A stretch of DNA of 21,380 nucleotides from JBHHXR01 sp046757205 (GCA_046757205.1 JBHHXR010000029.1:1-21380), one strand, 5' to 3'; positions 7,612 through 14,659 are shown, counted from the first letter of the stretch. The notes: generated by a model from the sequence alone, not told the origin. A program made the numbers and translations.

Positions 7612-7713
7612 CATATGGAAGGGAAAGGCGCATGAAACCCGAATTTTCTCAGCGGATTCGTGCGGTTTGCCGGTCCTGCGGGACACCGGTGCGGAAAAAT
7701 CGCCGCCTGGAGC

Positions 7714-7740
7714 GTGTTAGATTCTGTTAGAAGAGTGTTA
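7714..7740 (+). repeat. Three phased TGTTA direct repeats
   Basis: GTGTTAG (7714-7720), CTGTTAG (7724-7730) and GTGTTA (7735-7740) repeat at 10- and 11-bp spacing, one helical turn apart, in a locally AT-rich stretch. This is the form expected of a protein-binding array or an origin unwinding element. Confidence 0.5.
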
Positions 7741-7801
7741 CGGGCCGGCGGCGTTTGTGCAAGTGGCCGTGACGGAAAGAGAATTTGCGTCTCTGGCGGG
7801 A

Positions 7802-7867
7802 TGCGGCGATTCCACAACCACGTTGCGGCGATTCCAGACCCCCGATGGCGCGACTCCATAACCACGA
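7802..7867 (+). repeat. Three tandem 22-bp iterons (candidate RepA binding sites)
   Basis: Units start at 7802, 7824 and 7846 with no gap. They share the core GCGAYTCCANAACCACG; the middle unit departs at GACCCCCG. A fourth, degenerate unit ends with the same AACCACGA at 7914-7921. The 22-bp period equals about two helical turns, so initiator molecules would bind on the same face. They end 81 bp before the repA start. Confidence 0.75.
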
Positions 7868-7948
7868 TCGCCGGGTTGAAGGCGGGCGGCACTTGCGCCT
7901 AGGGTGATACTGAAACCACGATAACCGGGCAGACGGATCAGGGGCAGA

Positions 7949-8956
7949 ATGGCAGGCGCGGCACTGTTACCGGAGCGGCATCCGACCGCCGATTTCTTCA
8001 TCTGCGACGTCATGGACGCCATCCCCAAGGACGACATGGCGTCCATGGAACACCCGATCTTCTCGCTTTCCACGCGGCCCGACCGGCGGGTGCTGCGCTA
8101 CGCGCACGGCGACGCGGAGATCGAGATCACGCCCTCGGTCAAGGGCCTGGCGACGATCCACGACAAGGACGTGCTGATCTACTGCGTCAGCCAGCTGATG
8201 GCAGCGATCAATGCCGGCCGCCCGGTGTCGCGGGAGGTGCATCTGCGCGCCCATGACCTGCTGGTGGCCACCAACCGCGAGACCTCGGGCGACGGCTACC
8301 GGCGGCTGCGCGAGGCCTTGGAGCGGCTGTCGGGCACCCGCATCGTCACCACCATCGCGACCGGCGACACCGAGACCACCAGCGGCTTCGGCCTGATCGA
8401 CAGCTGGGAGATCGTGCGCCGCACCCGCCGCGGCCGCATGGTCTCGGTCAGCCTGCGGCTGTCGGACTGGCTGTTCCGCGCCGTGGTCTCGAAATCGGTG
8501 CTGACGCTTTCGCGCGACTATTTCCGCCTGCGCAAACCCCTGGAGCGGCGGCTCTACGAGATCGCGCGCAAGCATTGCGGCCGGCAGCGGCACTGGCGCA
8601 TCTCGCTGCCGCTGTTGTTGCGCAAGGCCGGCTCGTCGAGCCCGCTGCGCGTGTTCCGCCGCATGGTGCGCGACATCGCCGCCGCCGACCTGCTGCCCGA
8701 CTACGGGCTGGAGCTGGGGCCGGACGACATCCTGCGGGTGCGCCGGCGCGCCGCGCCGGCCGGGCAGGGCAGGGGGGACCTGCCGCCGCTGCCGCCCGAG
8801 GCGCTGGCGGCGGCCCGCGCCGCGGCGCCGGGCCGGGATGTCTACGCGCTGGAAGCCGACTGGCGCGCCCACTGGGCCGCCACCGGCCGGCCGGCGCTGC
8901 ATGATCCGGCGAAGGCGTTCGTGGGGTTCTGTGCCGGACGGCGGCGGGCGGGATAG
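7949..8956 (+). CDS. repA: Plasmid replication initiator protein (RPA family, roseobacter RepA type)
   Basis: This 335-residue protein matches the replication initiator protein A family of alphaproteobacterial plasmids. After a 32-residue lead it has MEHPIFSLSTRPDRRVLRY, ITPSVKGLATIHDKDVLIYC, a region rich in basic and aromatic residues around 95-215 (HDLLVATNRETSGDGYRRL, DYFRLRKPLERRLYEIARKHCG), and a Pro/Ala-rich tail. It would bind the upstream iterons and open the origin. The ATG at 7949 has AGGGG 4 nt upstream; internal Met33 begins the conserved domain and is an alternative start. It is divergent from parA and convergent with the MsrQ-like gene 31 bp away. Confidence 0.92.
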   Translation: MAGAALLPERHPTADFFICDVMDAIPKDDMASMEHPIFSLSTRPDRRVLRYAHGDAEIEITPSVKGLATIHDKDVLIYCVSQLMAAINAGRPVSREVHLRAHDLLVATNRETSGDGYRRLREALERLSGTRIVTTIATGDTETTSGFGLIDSWEIVRRTRRGRMVSVSLRLSDWLFRAVVSKSVLTLSRDYFRLRKPLERRLYEIARKHCGRQRHWRISLPLLLRKAGSSSPLRVFRRMVRDIAAADLLPDYGLELGPDDILRVRRRAAPAGQGRGDLPPLPPEALAAARAAAPGRDVYALEADWRAHWAATGRPALHDPAKAFVGFCAGRRRAG

Positions 8957-8987
8957 GACGAAGCGGTCCTGTTACCGGGCGGCCGGT

Positions 8988-9617
8988 TCAGCCACTGGTC
9001 CGCCGGGCCTGGATGCGCGCGATGCGGTAGATCGTCAGAAGCGCGACCGGCAAGATATAGAGCAGGGCTTCCCGTGGACTCCCCGCGAACACCCAGTGCG
9101 CGGCGGTCAGCACCGCGCCGGGGTAAACGAGCCGCTGCAACTGCTTCCAGCGCGGCCCCATGGCGCGGACCGCATAATCATGCGAGGTCAGCGCCATGGC
9201 CAGCAGGATTGCAAGGCCGAGCCAGCCGGCGAGAATATCGGGACGGGTGAAAGTTCCCAGGATCTTCGCGATGCTGTTTTCCTTTGCATAGTAGAGCAGG
9301 TGAAGCATCGCGTAGCCGAAGCACGCCACGCCGAGGTAGCGCCGCCGCGCCTTCAGCCAGCAGATCCAGGCCTGCGGGCCGAGAAGACTCCCCAGGGGCG
9401 TGACGGCAAGCGCAACGAGAAGCAGCCAGCAGGAATAGAGCCCGGTCAGCCGCAGATAAGGCCCGTGCGAGGTCTGGTTGAGCGCGTCATGCACCAACAA
9501 TCCAAGCCCCGGCAGGGCAAGAACGGCCCAGAGGGCATAACAGTTGTCAATAATACGCTTCAATGTGTTTCCGAAACCGCCAGCCATGACATACGTTGCC
9601 GTTTCTTGCCGGGACAT
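8988..9617 (-). CDS. MsrQ/YedZ-like haem-binding membrane protein (ferric reductase-like transmembrane domain)
   Basis: This 209-residue protein has about six hydrophobic helices and the family signatures LLLVALAVTPL, RRRYLGVACFGYAMLHLLYY and GPRWKQLQRLVYP..AVLTAAHWVF. MsrQ carries b-type haem and feeds electrons to the periplasmic methionine sulfoxide reductase MsrP. Compared with E. coli YedZ, whose ligands are His91, His151 and His164, the equivalents here are His106, Gln161 and His174, so one ligand is replaced by Gln. No msrP lies nearby. The ATG at 9617 has GAGAAGG very close upstream; Met11 (9587) is an alternative. The frame further upstream runs into the arylsulfotransferase remnant. 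Calling it functional MsrQ would be premature. Confidence 0.75.
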   Translation of the reverse strand: MSRQETATYVMAGGFGNTLKRIIDNCYALWAVLALPGLGLLVHDALNQTSHGPYLRLTGLYSCWLLLVALAVTPLGSLLGPQAWICWLKARRRYLGVACFGYAMLHLLYYAKENSIAKILGTFTRPDILAGWLGLAILLAMALTSHDYAVRAMGPRWKQLQRLVYPGAVLTAAHWVFAGSPREALLYILPVALLTIYRIARIQARRTSG

Positions 9618-9985
9618 ACCTTCTCTACGGAAGGGCTGGGAACCGTCAATCGAAAGCTGCCGTATCCGGTGCATCAAATCGGAACGGTGTGGCAGGAAAG
9701 GCAAAGAAAGGCAGAGTTGCGCAAGATCGCGTGCAACTGCCGGACGCAATCTCCCCAAGAGCGCCGTTCTAATTTTCCCCGGACGCGGGCGGTGTCGGCG
9801 CCCTGCGAACGGCAGCCGGCTGATTGCCCCGGTGATGGCGGGCCGGGCGAGCGGGGCGGCAACCTGCGGCGGGCCTGTGCGGGAATACAACAACGTTATC
9901 AATTCACAATACGGCGATCTTTTACCTTTTGCGGAACATATTCGGGACGGCTATTTCAGCAAGACGCCACAATGCACCCGATAAA
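9618..9985. other. Intergenic stretch with decayed sequence
   Basis: This 368-bp region between the divergent MsrQ-like gene and ASST-B has lower GC than its surroundings. Its right end (9868-9984) is a recognisable remnant of an ASST gene. The part before it shows only faint, frame-limited resemblance to the ASST N-terminus (a GTV then WQ segment at about 9684-9700, followed by RS.FPR.R at about 9766-9790), consistent with a gene that lost its middle, but this could be chance. Promoters for both flanking genes should also lie here; none is clear. Confidence 0.4.
9868..9984 (+). pseudogene. C-terminal remnant of an arylsulfotransferase-family gene
   Basis: The 38 codons before the TAA at 9982 encode GGPVREYNNVINSQYG, then LPFAEHIRDGYFSKTPQC. 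This matches the C-terminus of ASST-B (GGPVREYSNILNKKYN, VPFAEHLPPGYFSTIPEC) at about 21 of 38 residues, including the final Cys three residues from the end. The rest of the gene is missing or unrecognisable. The ASST-B ATG follows its stop by one base. It shows that the tandem ASST array once had at least one more member on this side, and it marks an old deletion or insertion junction near 9860. Confidence 0.8.
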
Positions 9986-11341
9986 ATGCAGAAAAACTGG
10001 CCACAACCGGGTCTGCCACCTGAACTTCGGCAGGCCGACACTTCGTCTGAAATCCACAAGCCGGGGTTTTGGAAGTTCCTGGTCTGGCCAAGATCCAGAG
10101 CAATATTTGTCTTTTCGGGAATTTTTCTTCTGACCTTTTTTGCATTTTCCCTCGGAACGGTTTCCGTACGGAAGAACTGGATAATCTGGCAAAAAGCCAA
10201 AGAGGCCCAAAATATAGTGAAATCCCTTTATAAAACAGGGAAAATCCTGCCGGACCGCTCATTTTATCCAAGGGCCCGATACGCTTCAAATCGGCAATAT
10301 ACGGTTTTCAATAACTCTGCCGTTTCAGCGGGAGAGCTGGCGATAACGCGTCTGAACCCTGACACCGGGCTTTATGTTATCGATTTGCTCGATACGGACG
10401 GAACAGTCCTCCATACATGGCCGATCCGCTATTCCCGCCTTGTCGCCGGCGGATCCAACCAGGAGTTCGCACACGGAACGAAGGTAATGCGGGACGGATC
10501 GGTGCTTGTTGAGTTCAATGACGGCGCGGCGCTTGCCCGACTCGATGTCTGTGGGGAACCTATCTGGGTCAAGAGCGGCGACATTTATCACCATATCATC
10601 CAGGCGGGCGCGAAAGGATACTGGACGTGGCAATCGGCGATCCACAGCAACAGCCAGGACCAGAAGCTGGCCCGTTTTGATCCGGAGACCGGCGAGACGC
10701 TGGAGACCATCGATCTTGTCGACGACGTGATCCGGCTCTCTCCGGCGACAGCGCTTCTCGCCGCCATTCCCCCGGGGTTCACATTCGAACGCCGGGCCTG
10801 GGACTGGAGCATGTCCGATATCTTTCATCCCAATGACATCGAGCCGCTGCCGGCAGAGATCGCCGGTGCCTTTCCGCAGTTCAGCCCCGGCGACCTGCTG
10901 ATCAGCCTGCGCAATCTGAACCTGGTCGCGGTGCTCGAGCGCAGGACGCACCGGATCCTCTGGTCGGCCCATGGCCCCTGGTTCAAGCAGCACGATCCCG
11001 ACTGGCAGCGCGACGGTACGATCACGGTATTTTCCAACAACCCCGGCCGGCAGCGCTCGGATATCGTACGGATCGACCCGAAGACCAATGTGGCAAAGCT
11101 TCTGTTCGGCGATGGCGGGCCAAGGTTCTATTCGGATGTAATGGGGGCCCATGAAAAATTGCCGAACGGCAACTGGCTGATCCTGTCAGCTACGGAAGGC
11201 CGGGTTATCGAGGTGACGGCCGACGGCGGGCCGGTGCGGGAATACAGCAATATCCTCAACAAGAAATACAACGCGGTCGTGCCTTTTGCCGAACATCTGC
11301 CGCCGGGTTATTTCAGCACGATACCGGAATGCGGCTTGTGA
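9986..11341 (+). CDS. Arylsulfotransferase-family (ASST) membrane-anchored protein, copy B
   Basis: This 451-residue protein has an N-terminal cytoplasmic stretch of about 37 residues, one transmembrane anchor (about 39-61), and an exported domain with the ASST marks FHPNDIEPLP (His281), FKQHDPDW (His336), LRNLNLVAVLERRTH and a C-terminal PFAEHLPPGYF. It would act in the periplasm; the family transfers sulfate between phenolic compounds, but here the setting suggests a glycan or glycan-linked acceptor. ATG 9986 is one base after the remnant's stop and has no good Shine-Dalgarno. The first 350 bp are visibly more AT-rich than the rest, unlike copy C. It shares high identity with copy C, 66 bp downstream. 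Confidence 0.82.
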   Translation: MQKNWPQPGLPPELRQADTSSEIHKPGFWKFLVWPRSRAIFVFSGIFLLTFFAFSLGTVSVRKNWIIWQKAKEAQNIVKSLYKTGKILPDRSFYPRARYASNRQYTVFNNSAVSAGELAITRLNPDTGLYVIDLLDTDGTVLHTWPIRYSRLVAGGSNQEFAHGTKVMRDGSVLVEFNDGAALARLDVCGEPIWVKSGDIYHHIIQAGAKGYWTWQSAIHSNSQDQKLARFDPETGETLETIDLVDDVIRLSPATALLAAIPPGFTFERRAWDWSMSDIFHPNDIEPLPAEIAGAFPQFSPGDLLISLRNLNLVAVLERRTHRILWSAHGPWFKQHDPDWQRDGTITVFSNNPGRQRSDIVRIDPKTNVAKLLFGDGGPRFYSDVMGAHEKLPNGNWLILSATEGRVIEVTADGGPVREYSNILNKKYNAVVPFAEHLPPGYFSTIPECGL

Positions 11342-11407
11342 CAGCGGCCTTGTGTCTCGTGCGGCGCCAGCCCCGGCGCTTGAACTAACGCCGGAAATCT
11401 CCCATTC

Positions 11408-12700
11408 ATGGCCCAGCTTCAGAGTTCCGCAAAAGGCCGGCCCGTGCAGAAATCCAGGACGTTCTTCATTTTGTCGGGGCTGTTCCTGCTCGCGCTCGGC
11501 ACATTTTCACTGGGAATGATATCGGTGCAGAAAAACTGGCTGCCCTGGCAGAAGGCCCAGGAGGCCCGCGATATCCTCCGCTCGTTGCGCAAGACCGGGA
11601 AAATCCTGCCCAACCGGTCCTATGCCCCCCGCGTTCCCGCGGCATCCGATGTCCGTTATGCGCTGCACGCCCCGTCGGCGGTGGCGCCGGGCATGCTGGC
11701 GATTACCCGTCTGGACCCGGAAACCATGCGCTACGTCACCGACCTGATCGCCGCCGACGGGACGGTGCTGCACAGCTGGCCGATCGATTATTCGCGTGTC
11801 AATGCGGACGGCGCGGCGCTGGAAATGCCGCATGGCGTGAAGGTCCTGCCCGACGGCTCGCTGCTGGTCGGGTTCGACGGGGTCAGGGGGCAGGCGCGGC
11901 TCGATGCCTGCGGCGAGCCGCTCTGGGCACGCAGCGACGCCGTCTATCATCATGTCACCGCCGCCGATACCGAAGGGTACTGGACCTGGCGCGCCGGAAT
12001 ATGGGATTCCGGCCACGACCAGGCGCTGCTCCGCTTCGATGCGAAGACCGGCGAGACGCTGGAGATAATCGACCTGATCGACGAGGTGATCCTGTCTGAC
12101 CCGGCCAATGCGCTGAGCATGGCGATCCCCGACGGATTCGTCTTCGATCGCGAGGCGCCGGAAAACGGGGTGACGGATATCTTTCATCCCAACGACATCG
12201 AGCCGCTGCCGGCGGCGATGGCCGATGCCTTCCCCCGGTTCAGCCCCGGCGATCTCCTGGTCAGCCTGCGCAATCTGAACCTGGTCGCGGTGCTCGAGCG
12301 CAGGACGCACCGCTTTCTCTGGGCGAAGCACGGCCCCTGGGTCAGACAGCACGATCCCGACTGGCAGGCCGACGGCACGATCACCGTCTTCAACAACAAT
12401 GTCGACCGGCTCCGCTCCAATATCGTGCGGGTCGATCCGGAAACCGGCAGGGCGGAGGTCCTGTTCGCCGGCGGCGGGCCGGATTTCGATTCCTACATCA
12501 TGGGCGAGCACCAGCGCCTGGAAAACGGCAACTGGCTGATCGTCTCGGCGATGGAGGGCAGGGTGATCGAGGTGACGGCCGAGGGCGCGCCGGTGCGCGA
12601 GTACAGCAACATCATCAACAAAAGATACAACGCCGTCATCGCCAATGCCGAGCATCTGCCGCAGGGTTTTTTCGACAGGATGCCGGAATGCGGGGGATGA
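11408..12700 (+). CDS. Arylsulfotransferase-family (ASST) membrane-anchored protein, copy C
   Basis: This 430-residue tandem paralogue of copy B has a short N-terminus, a transmembrane anchor (about 19-41), then the same exported domain: FHPNDIEPLP with His260, VRQHDPDW with His315, LRNLNLVAVLERRTH, and NAEHLPQGFFDRMPECGG at the end. GC is uniformly high. A 52-bp block is identical to copy B. The Shine-Dalgarno is weak (GGAA 13 nt upstream), so it may depend on read-through from copy B. A small GC hairpin follows the stop. The two proteins may form a pair with different acceptors, or one may be a recent duplicate still under gene conversion. Confidence 0.83.
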   Translation: MAQLQSSAKGRPVQKSRTFFILSGLFLLALGTFSLGMISVQKNWLPWQKAQEARDILRSLRKTGKILPNRSYAPRVPAASDVRYALHAPSAVAPGMLAITRLDPETMRYVTDLIAADGTVLHSWPIDYSRVNADGAALEMPHGVKVLPDGSLLVGFDGVRGQARLDACGEPLWARSDAVYHHVTAADTEGYWTWRAGIWDSGHDQALLRFDAKTGETLEIIDLIDEVILSDPANALSMAIPDGFVFDREAPENGVTDIFHPNDIEPLPAAMADAFPRFSPGDLLVSLRNLNLVAVLERRTHRFLWAKHGPWVRQHDPDWQADGTITVFNNNVDRLRSNIVRVDPETGRAEVLFAGGGPDFDSYIMGEHQRLENGNWLIVSAMEGRVIEVTAEGAPVREYSNIINKRYNAVIANAEHLPQGFFDRMPECGG

Positions 12701-12707
12701 TGCTCCG

Positions 12708-12738
12708 GCGGGCAGGGCCCGCGGAAGCCCGATCGGGC
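12708..12738 (+). terminator. Possible hairpins after ASST-C
   Basis: GCGGGC-AGG-GCCCGC (12708-12722) begins 8 nt after the ASST-C stop, followed by the perfect palindrome GCCCGATCGGGC (12727-12738). There is no T-run, so a classical intrinsic terminator is not shown; the structures could protect the mRNA end or weaken read-through. Confidence 0.3.
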
Positions 12739-12772
12739 GTCCGGACCATGCCGCCCCATGCGGACCCGACAG

Positions 12773-12801
12773 TTTTGCGCCGCCGGACTCTGTGCTAGAT
12801 T
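12773..12801 (+). promoter_or_regulatory. Putative extended -10 promoter for the small-membrane-protein/sulfotransferase operon
   Basis: TGCTAGATT (12793-12801) fits an extended -10 (TG-N-TAGATT), with TTTTGC 17 bp upstream as a poor -35. It is placed 88 bp before the first gene of the 12889-14562 cluster, after the hairpins behind ASST-C. Confidence 0.35.
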
Positions 12802-12888
12802 CCGTGCCGCGAAGTCACGAAAATGCCCGGATTGGCCGGTAGGGGGCGGGATATCCGGAAAATCGAGCAGAAGCTGCAGGAGAGCCCA

Positions 12889-13125
12889 ATGCGCATCAGA
12901 ATTCTCGGCCTTGCCGTCGTCGCAGCCGCGCTGCCGGCAACGGCCTTCGCCTATATCGGCCCGGGCGCCGGATTGTCGGCCATCGGCACGCTGCTGGCGG
13001 TCGCCGGCGCGGTGCTGCTCGCCATCGTCGGTTTCATCTGGTACCCGGTGAAGCGGCTTCTGAAGGGCCGCCGCAGGGACCCGGCAGATGCGGCCGGGAA
13101 GGGTGCTGCCTCGGACGAGACATGA
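12889..13125 (+). CDS. Small membrane/exported protein with AYIGPGAG motif, unknown function
   Basis: This 78-residue protein has a signal-like N-terminus (about 1-21, ending ATAFA), then YIGPGAGLSAIG, a transmembrane helix (about 33-52), WYPVKRLLKGRRR and a short charged tail. The motif order after the putative signal (GPGAG, helix, WYP.KRLL) looks conserved rather than random, and I recall similar short proteins near surface-glycan genes, but I cannot name a function. ATG 12889 is supported by AGGAG with a 6-nt spacer. The stop overlaps the next ATG (ATGA), so the two membrane proteins are translationally coupled. Confidence 0.7.
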   Translation: MRIRILGLAVVAAALPATAFAYIGPGAGLSAIGTLLAVAGAVLLAIVGFIWYPVKRLLKGRRRDPADAAGKGAASDET

Positions 13126-13493
13126 CCTGGGCACTGGTCGGGCTGCTGACCGCCGTGCTCGTCGAGATGTTCCTGCGCCTGCCGCTGGTCGCCGCCGCGC
13201 GCGCGGTGGCGCTGACCGGGCGGCGCGCGGCGCGCACGCTCGGCACGCGCGGGGCATCCGATCACTGGAAGGAAAAGGCCAGCCGCGCCTATGCCGGGCT
13301 GATGCTGAAGGGCAGCCTGGTGCTGGCCGGCGGGCTGGGGCTGATTGCCGTCGCCGGAACGCTGCTCACGCTGGCGGCCGAGCGGCTGGCGCCGGGCACC
13401 ACGGCGGCGCTGCTCAGCTGGCCGGGGCTTCTGCTGTCTCTGGTGGTTGCAACGGTCTACGTCATGGCGAGGCAGCGCCTTGTCCGCCTCTAG
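13122..13493 (+). CDS. Small multi-spanning membrane protein, unknown function
   Basis: This 123-residue protein has three predicted hydrophobic segments (about 2-22, 62-82 and 95-115), with a basic cytoplasmic-looking loop (about 28-58, ALTGRRAARTLG, SDHWKEKASRAYAG) between the first two. I do not recognise a family. It overlaps the preceding gene by ATGA and its last 14 nt overlap the likely TTG start of the sulfotransferase. All three are therefore one tightly packed unit, which suggests a membrane partner or scaffold for the sulfotransferase or for export of the product. Confidence 0.68.
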   Translation: MTWALVGLLTAVLVEMFLRLPLVAAARAVALTGRRAARTLGTRGASDHWKEKASRAYAGLMLKGSLVLAGGLGLIAVAGTLLTLAAERLAPGTTAALLSWPGLLLSLVVATVYVMARQRLVRL

Positions 13494-14562
13494 CTACGGC
13501 CGCGCCGACCGCCTGCTGCACCGGCTGGCGCTGGGGTCGCGCGCCGTCGCCGAGATGAGCTTCGACATGGAGAAGGCCACGCAGCACCCCGACGGCGACG
13601 CGGTGGCGACGGGCGCCCATGTCTTCATCGCCGGGCTGGCGCGCGCCGGCACCACCATCCTGATGCGGCGGTTTCATGCCTCGGGGCTGTTTGGCACGCT
13701 GACCTACCGCGACATGCCGTTCGTGCTGGCGCCCGGCCTGTGGGCGAAGCTGTCGCGCCGCAACCGGCGTTCGATCGCCCGCGCCGAGCGCGCCCACGGC
13801 GACGGGCTGCTGGTCGACATCGACAGCCCCGAAAGCCTCGACGAGGTGTTCTGGCGCATCTTCTGCGGCCCGGACTACCTGCGCCCCGACGCGCTGGTGC
13901 CGCATGACCCGGACAAGGAGACGATCGCCGCCTATCGCGCTCATGTCGCCGCCATTCTCAAGAGCCGGGAAGGCCGGCCCGGGCGCTACCTTTCCAAGAC
14001 CAACAACTCGATCCTGCGGCTCGGGGCGCTCAGGCGGGCTTTCCCGGCGGCGCTGATCATCGTGCCGTTCCGCGAGCCGGTGAGCCAGGCGGCCTCGCTT
14101 CTCGCCCAGCACCGGCATTTCCGCGAAGACCAGCGGGCCGACCGGTTCATCCTCGACTACATGGGCTGGCTCGGCCATCACGAGTTCGGCCTCGGCCACC
14201 GGCCCTTCGTGTTCGGCGGAGAGCGCCCGGCGGGCGACCCGGACACGCTCGGCTACTGGCTGTCGCTGTGGTGCGGGGTCTACGAGGCGCTTCTGGCGCG
14301 CCACCGCGGCGAGGTGCGGTTCGTCAGCTACGACCGGCTGTGCACCGAGCCGGCGGTCTGGGACGCGCTGGCGGCGGCGGCGGGCCTGCCGGAGGGCGCC
14401 GCGGCCGAACCCCTGCGCCACGCGGTGCGCGAGGTATCAGGCGAAGTGCCGGCCGAGGTCGTGGCGCGCGCCGAAACAGTACATGGCGAGCTGCTGGCGG
14501 CGGCAGGCGATGCCGCTGAAGCGGGTACGTCACAGCGGGCGTCAAGCCGGCGGTTTTCGTGA
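13480..14562 (+). CDS. PAPS-dependent sulfotransferase-family protein 1
   Basis: At 360 residues it carries the 5'-phosphosulfate-binding loop GLARAGTTILMRRF (about 52-65) and the 3'-phosphate motif VPFREPVSQAASLL with Arg198 and Ser206 in the usual R-x7-S spacing, so a cytosolic PAPS-using sulfotransferase is the best call. The conserved-looking segment before the first ATG (RLLHRLALGSRAVAEMSFD) argues for the TTG at 13480, with GAGG 7 nt upstream; ATG 13555 would delete 25 residues. It ends inside a 10-bp inverted repeat shared with the region before the resolvase. Acceptor is unknown; a glycan precursor is likely from context. Confidence 0.82.
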   Translation: MSASSYGRADRLLHRLALGSRAVAEMSFDMEKATQHPDGDAVATGAHVFIAGLARAGTTILMRRFHASGLFGTLTYRDMPFVLAPGLWAKLSRRNRRSIARAERAHGDGLLVDIDSPESLDEVFWRIFCGPDYLRPDALVPHDPDKETIAAYRAHVAAILKSREGRPGRYLSKTNNSILRLGALRRAFPAALIIVPFREPVSQAASLLAQHRHFREDQRADRFILDYMGWLGHHEFGLGHRPFVFGGERPAGDPDTLGYWLSLWCGVYEALLARHRGEVRFVSYDRLCTEPAVWDALAAAAGLPEGAAAEPLRHAVREVSGEVPAEVVARAETVHGELLAAAGDAAEAGTSQRASSRRFS

Positions 14563-14634
14563 ATTTGATTATGTGACGGATTATGTGATTGATTTCGGTG
14601 CTTCCGGCTGGTTGTCTGGCGCCGTCACGAAAAC
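14553..14634. repeat. Inverted repeat GTTTTCGTGA enclosing tandem GATTATGTGA repeats, upstream of resolvase
   Basis: GTTTTCGTGA (14553-14562) and its reverse complement TCACGAAAAC (14625-14634) flank 62 bp that contain two direct copies of GATTATGTGA (14567-14576 and 14579-14588). The stretch is AT-rich compared with both neighbours. Placement just before a serine resolvase fits a res site or operator, but the spacing does not obviously match a Tn3-type three-subsite res. Confidence 0.55.
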
Positions 14635-14659
14635 AGGTGTTTACGGAGCGGGGGGCCTC

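Larger units (their letters stand above)
7690..7948. other. Probable plasmid replication origin region (between parA and repA)
   Basis: This non-coding stretch separates divergent parA and repA. From left to right it holds an AT-rich patch with three helically phased TGTTA repeats (7715-7740), three tandem 22-bp iterons (7802-7867), a fourth degenerate unit (7900-7921) and the repA ribosome-binding site (AGGGG before the ATG at 7949). TGTTAGATT at 7715-7723 also resembles an extended -10. Iterons beside an initiator gene are the standard layout for initiator-controlled plasmid origins, and iterons overlapping the repA upstream region suggest autoregulation. No perfect DnaA box was seen. Confidence 0.65.

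Noticed and set aside
7811..7820. DnaA box in the first iteron (TTCCACAACC)
   Set aside because: It deviates from TTATCCACA and is fully explained by the 22-bp repeat unit.
8511..8523. CTTTCGCGCGACT within repA as a fifth parS-like site
   Set aside because: Only one arm matches; the second half (GAAAC) is absent, so the palindrome is lost.
9618..9902. N-terminal extension of the MsrQ-like protein to 304 residues
   Set aside because: The added residues are basic, unlike the family, and the extension runs antisense into the arylsulfotransferase remnant; starts at 9617 or 9587 fit the family length.
9544..9984. 146-codon plus-strand open frame as an intact gene
   Set aside because: Only its last 38 codons resemble anything (ASST C-terminus); the first part is antisense to the start of the MsrQ-like gene.
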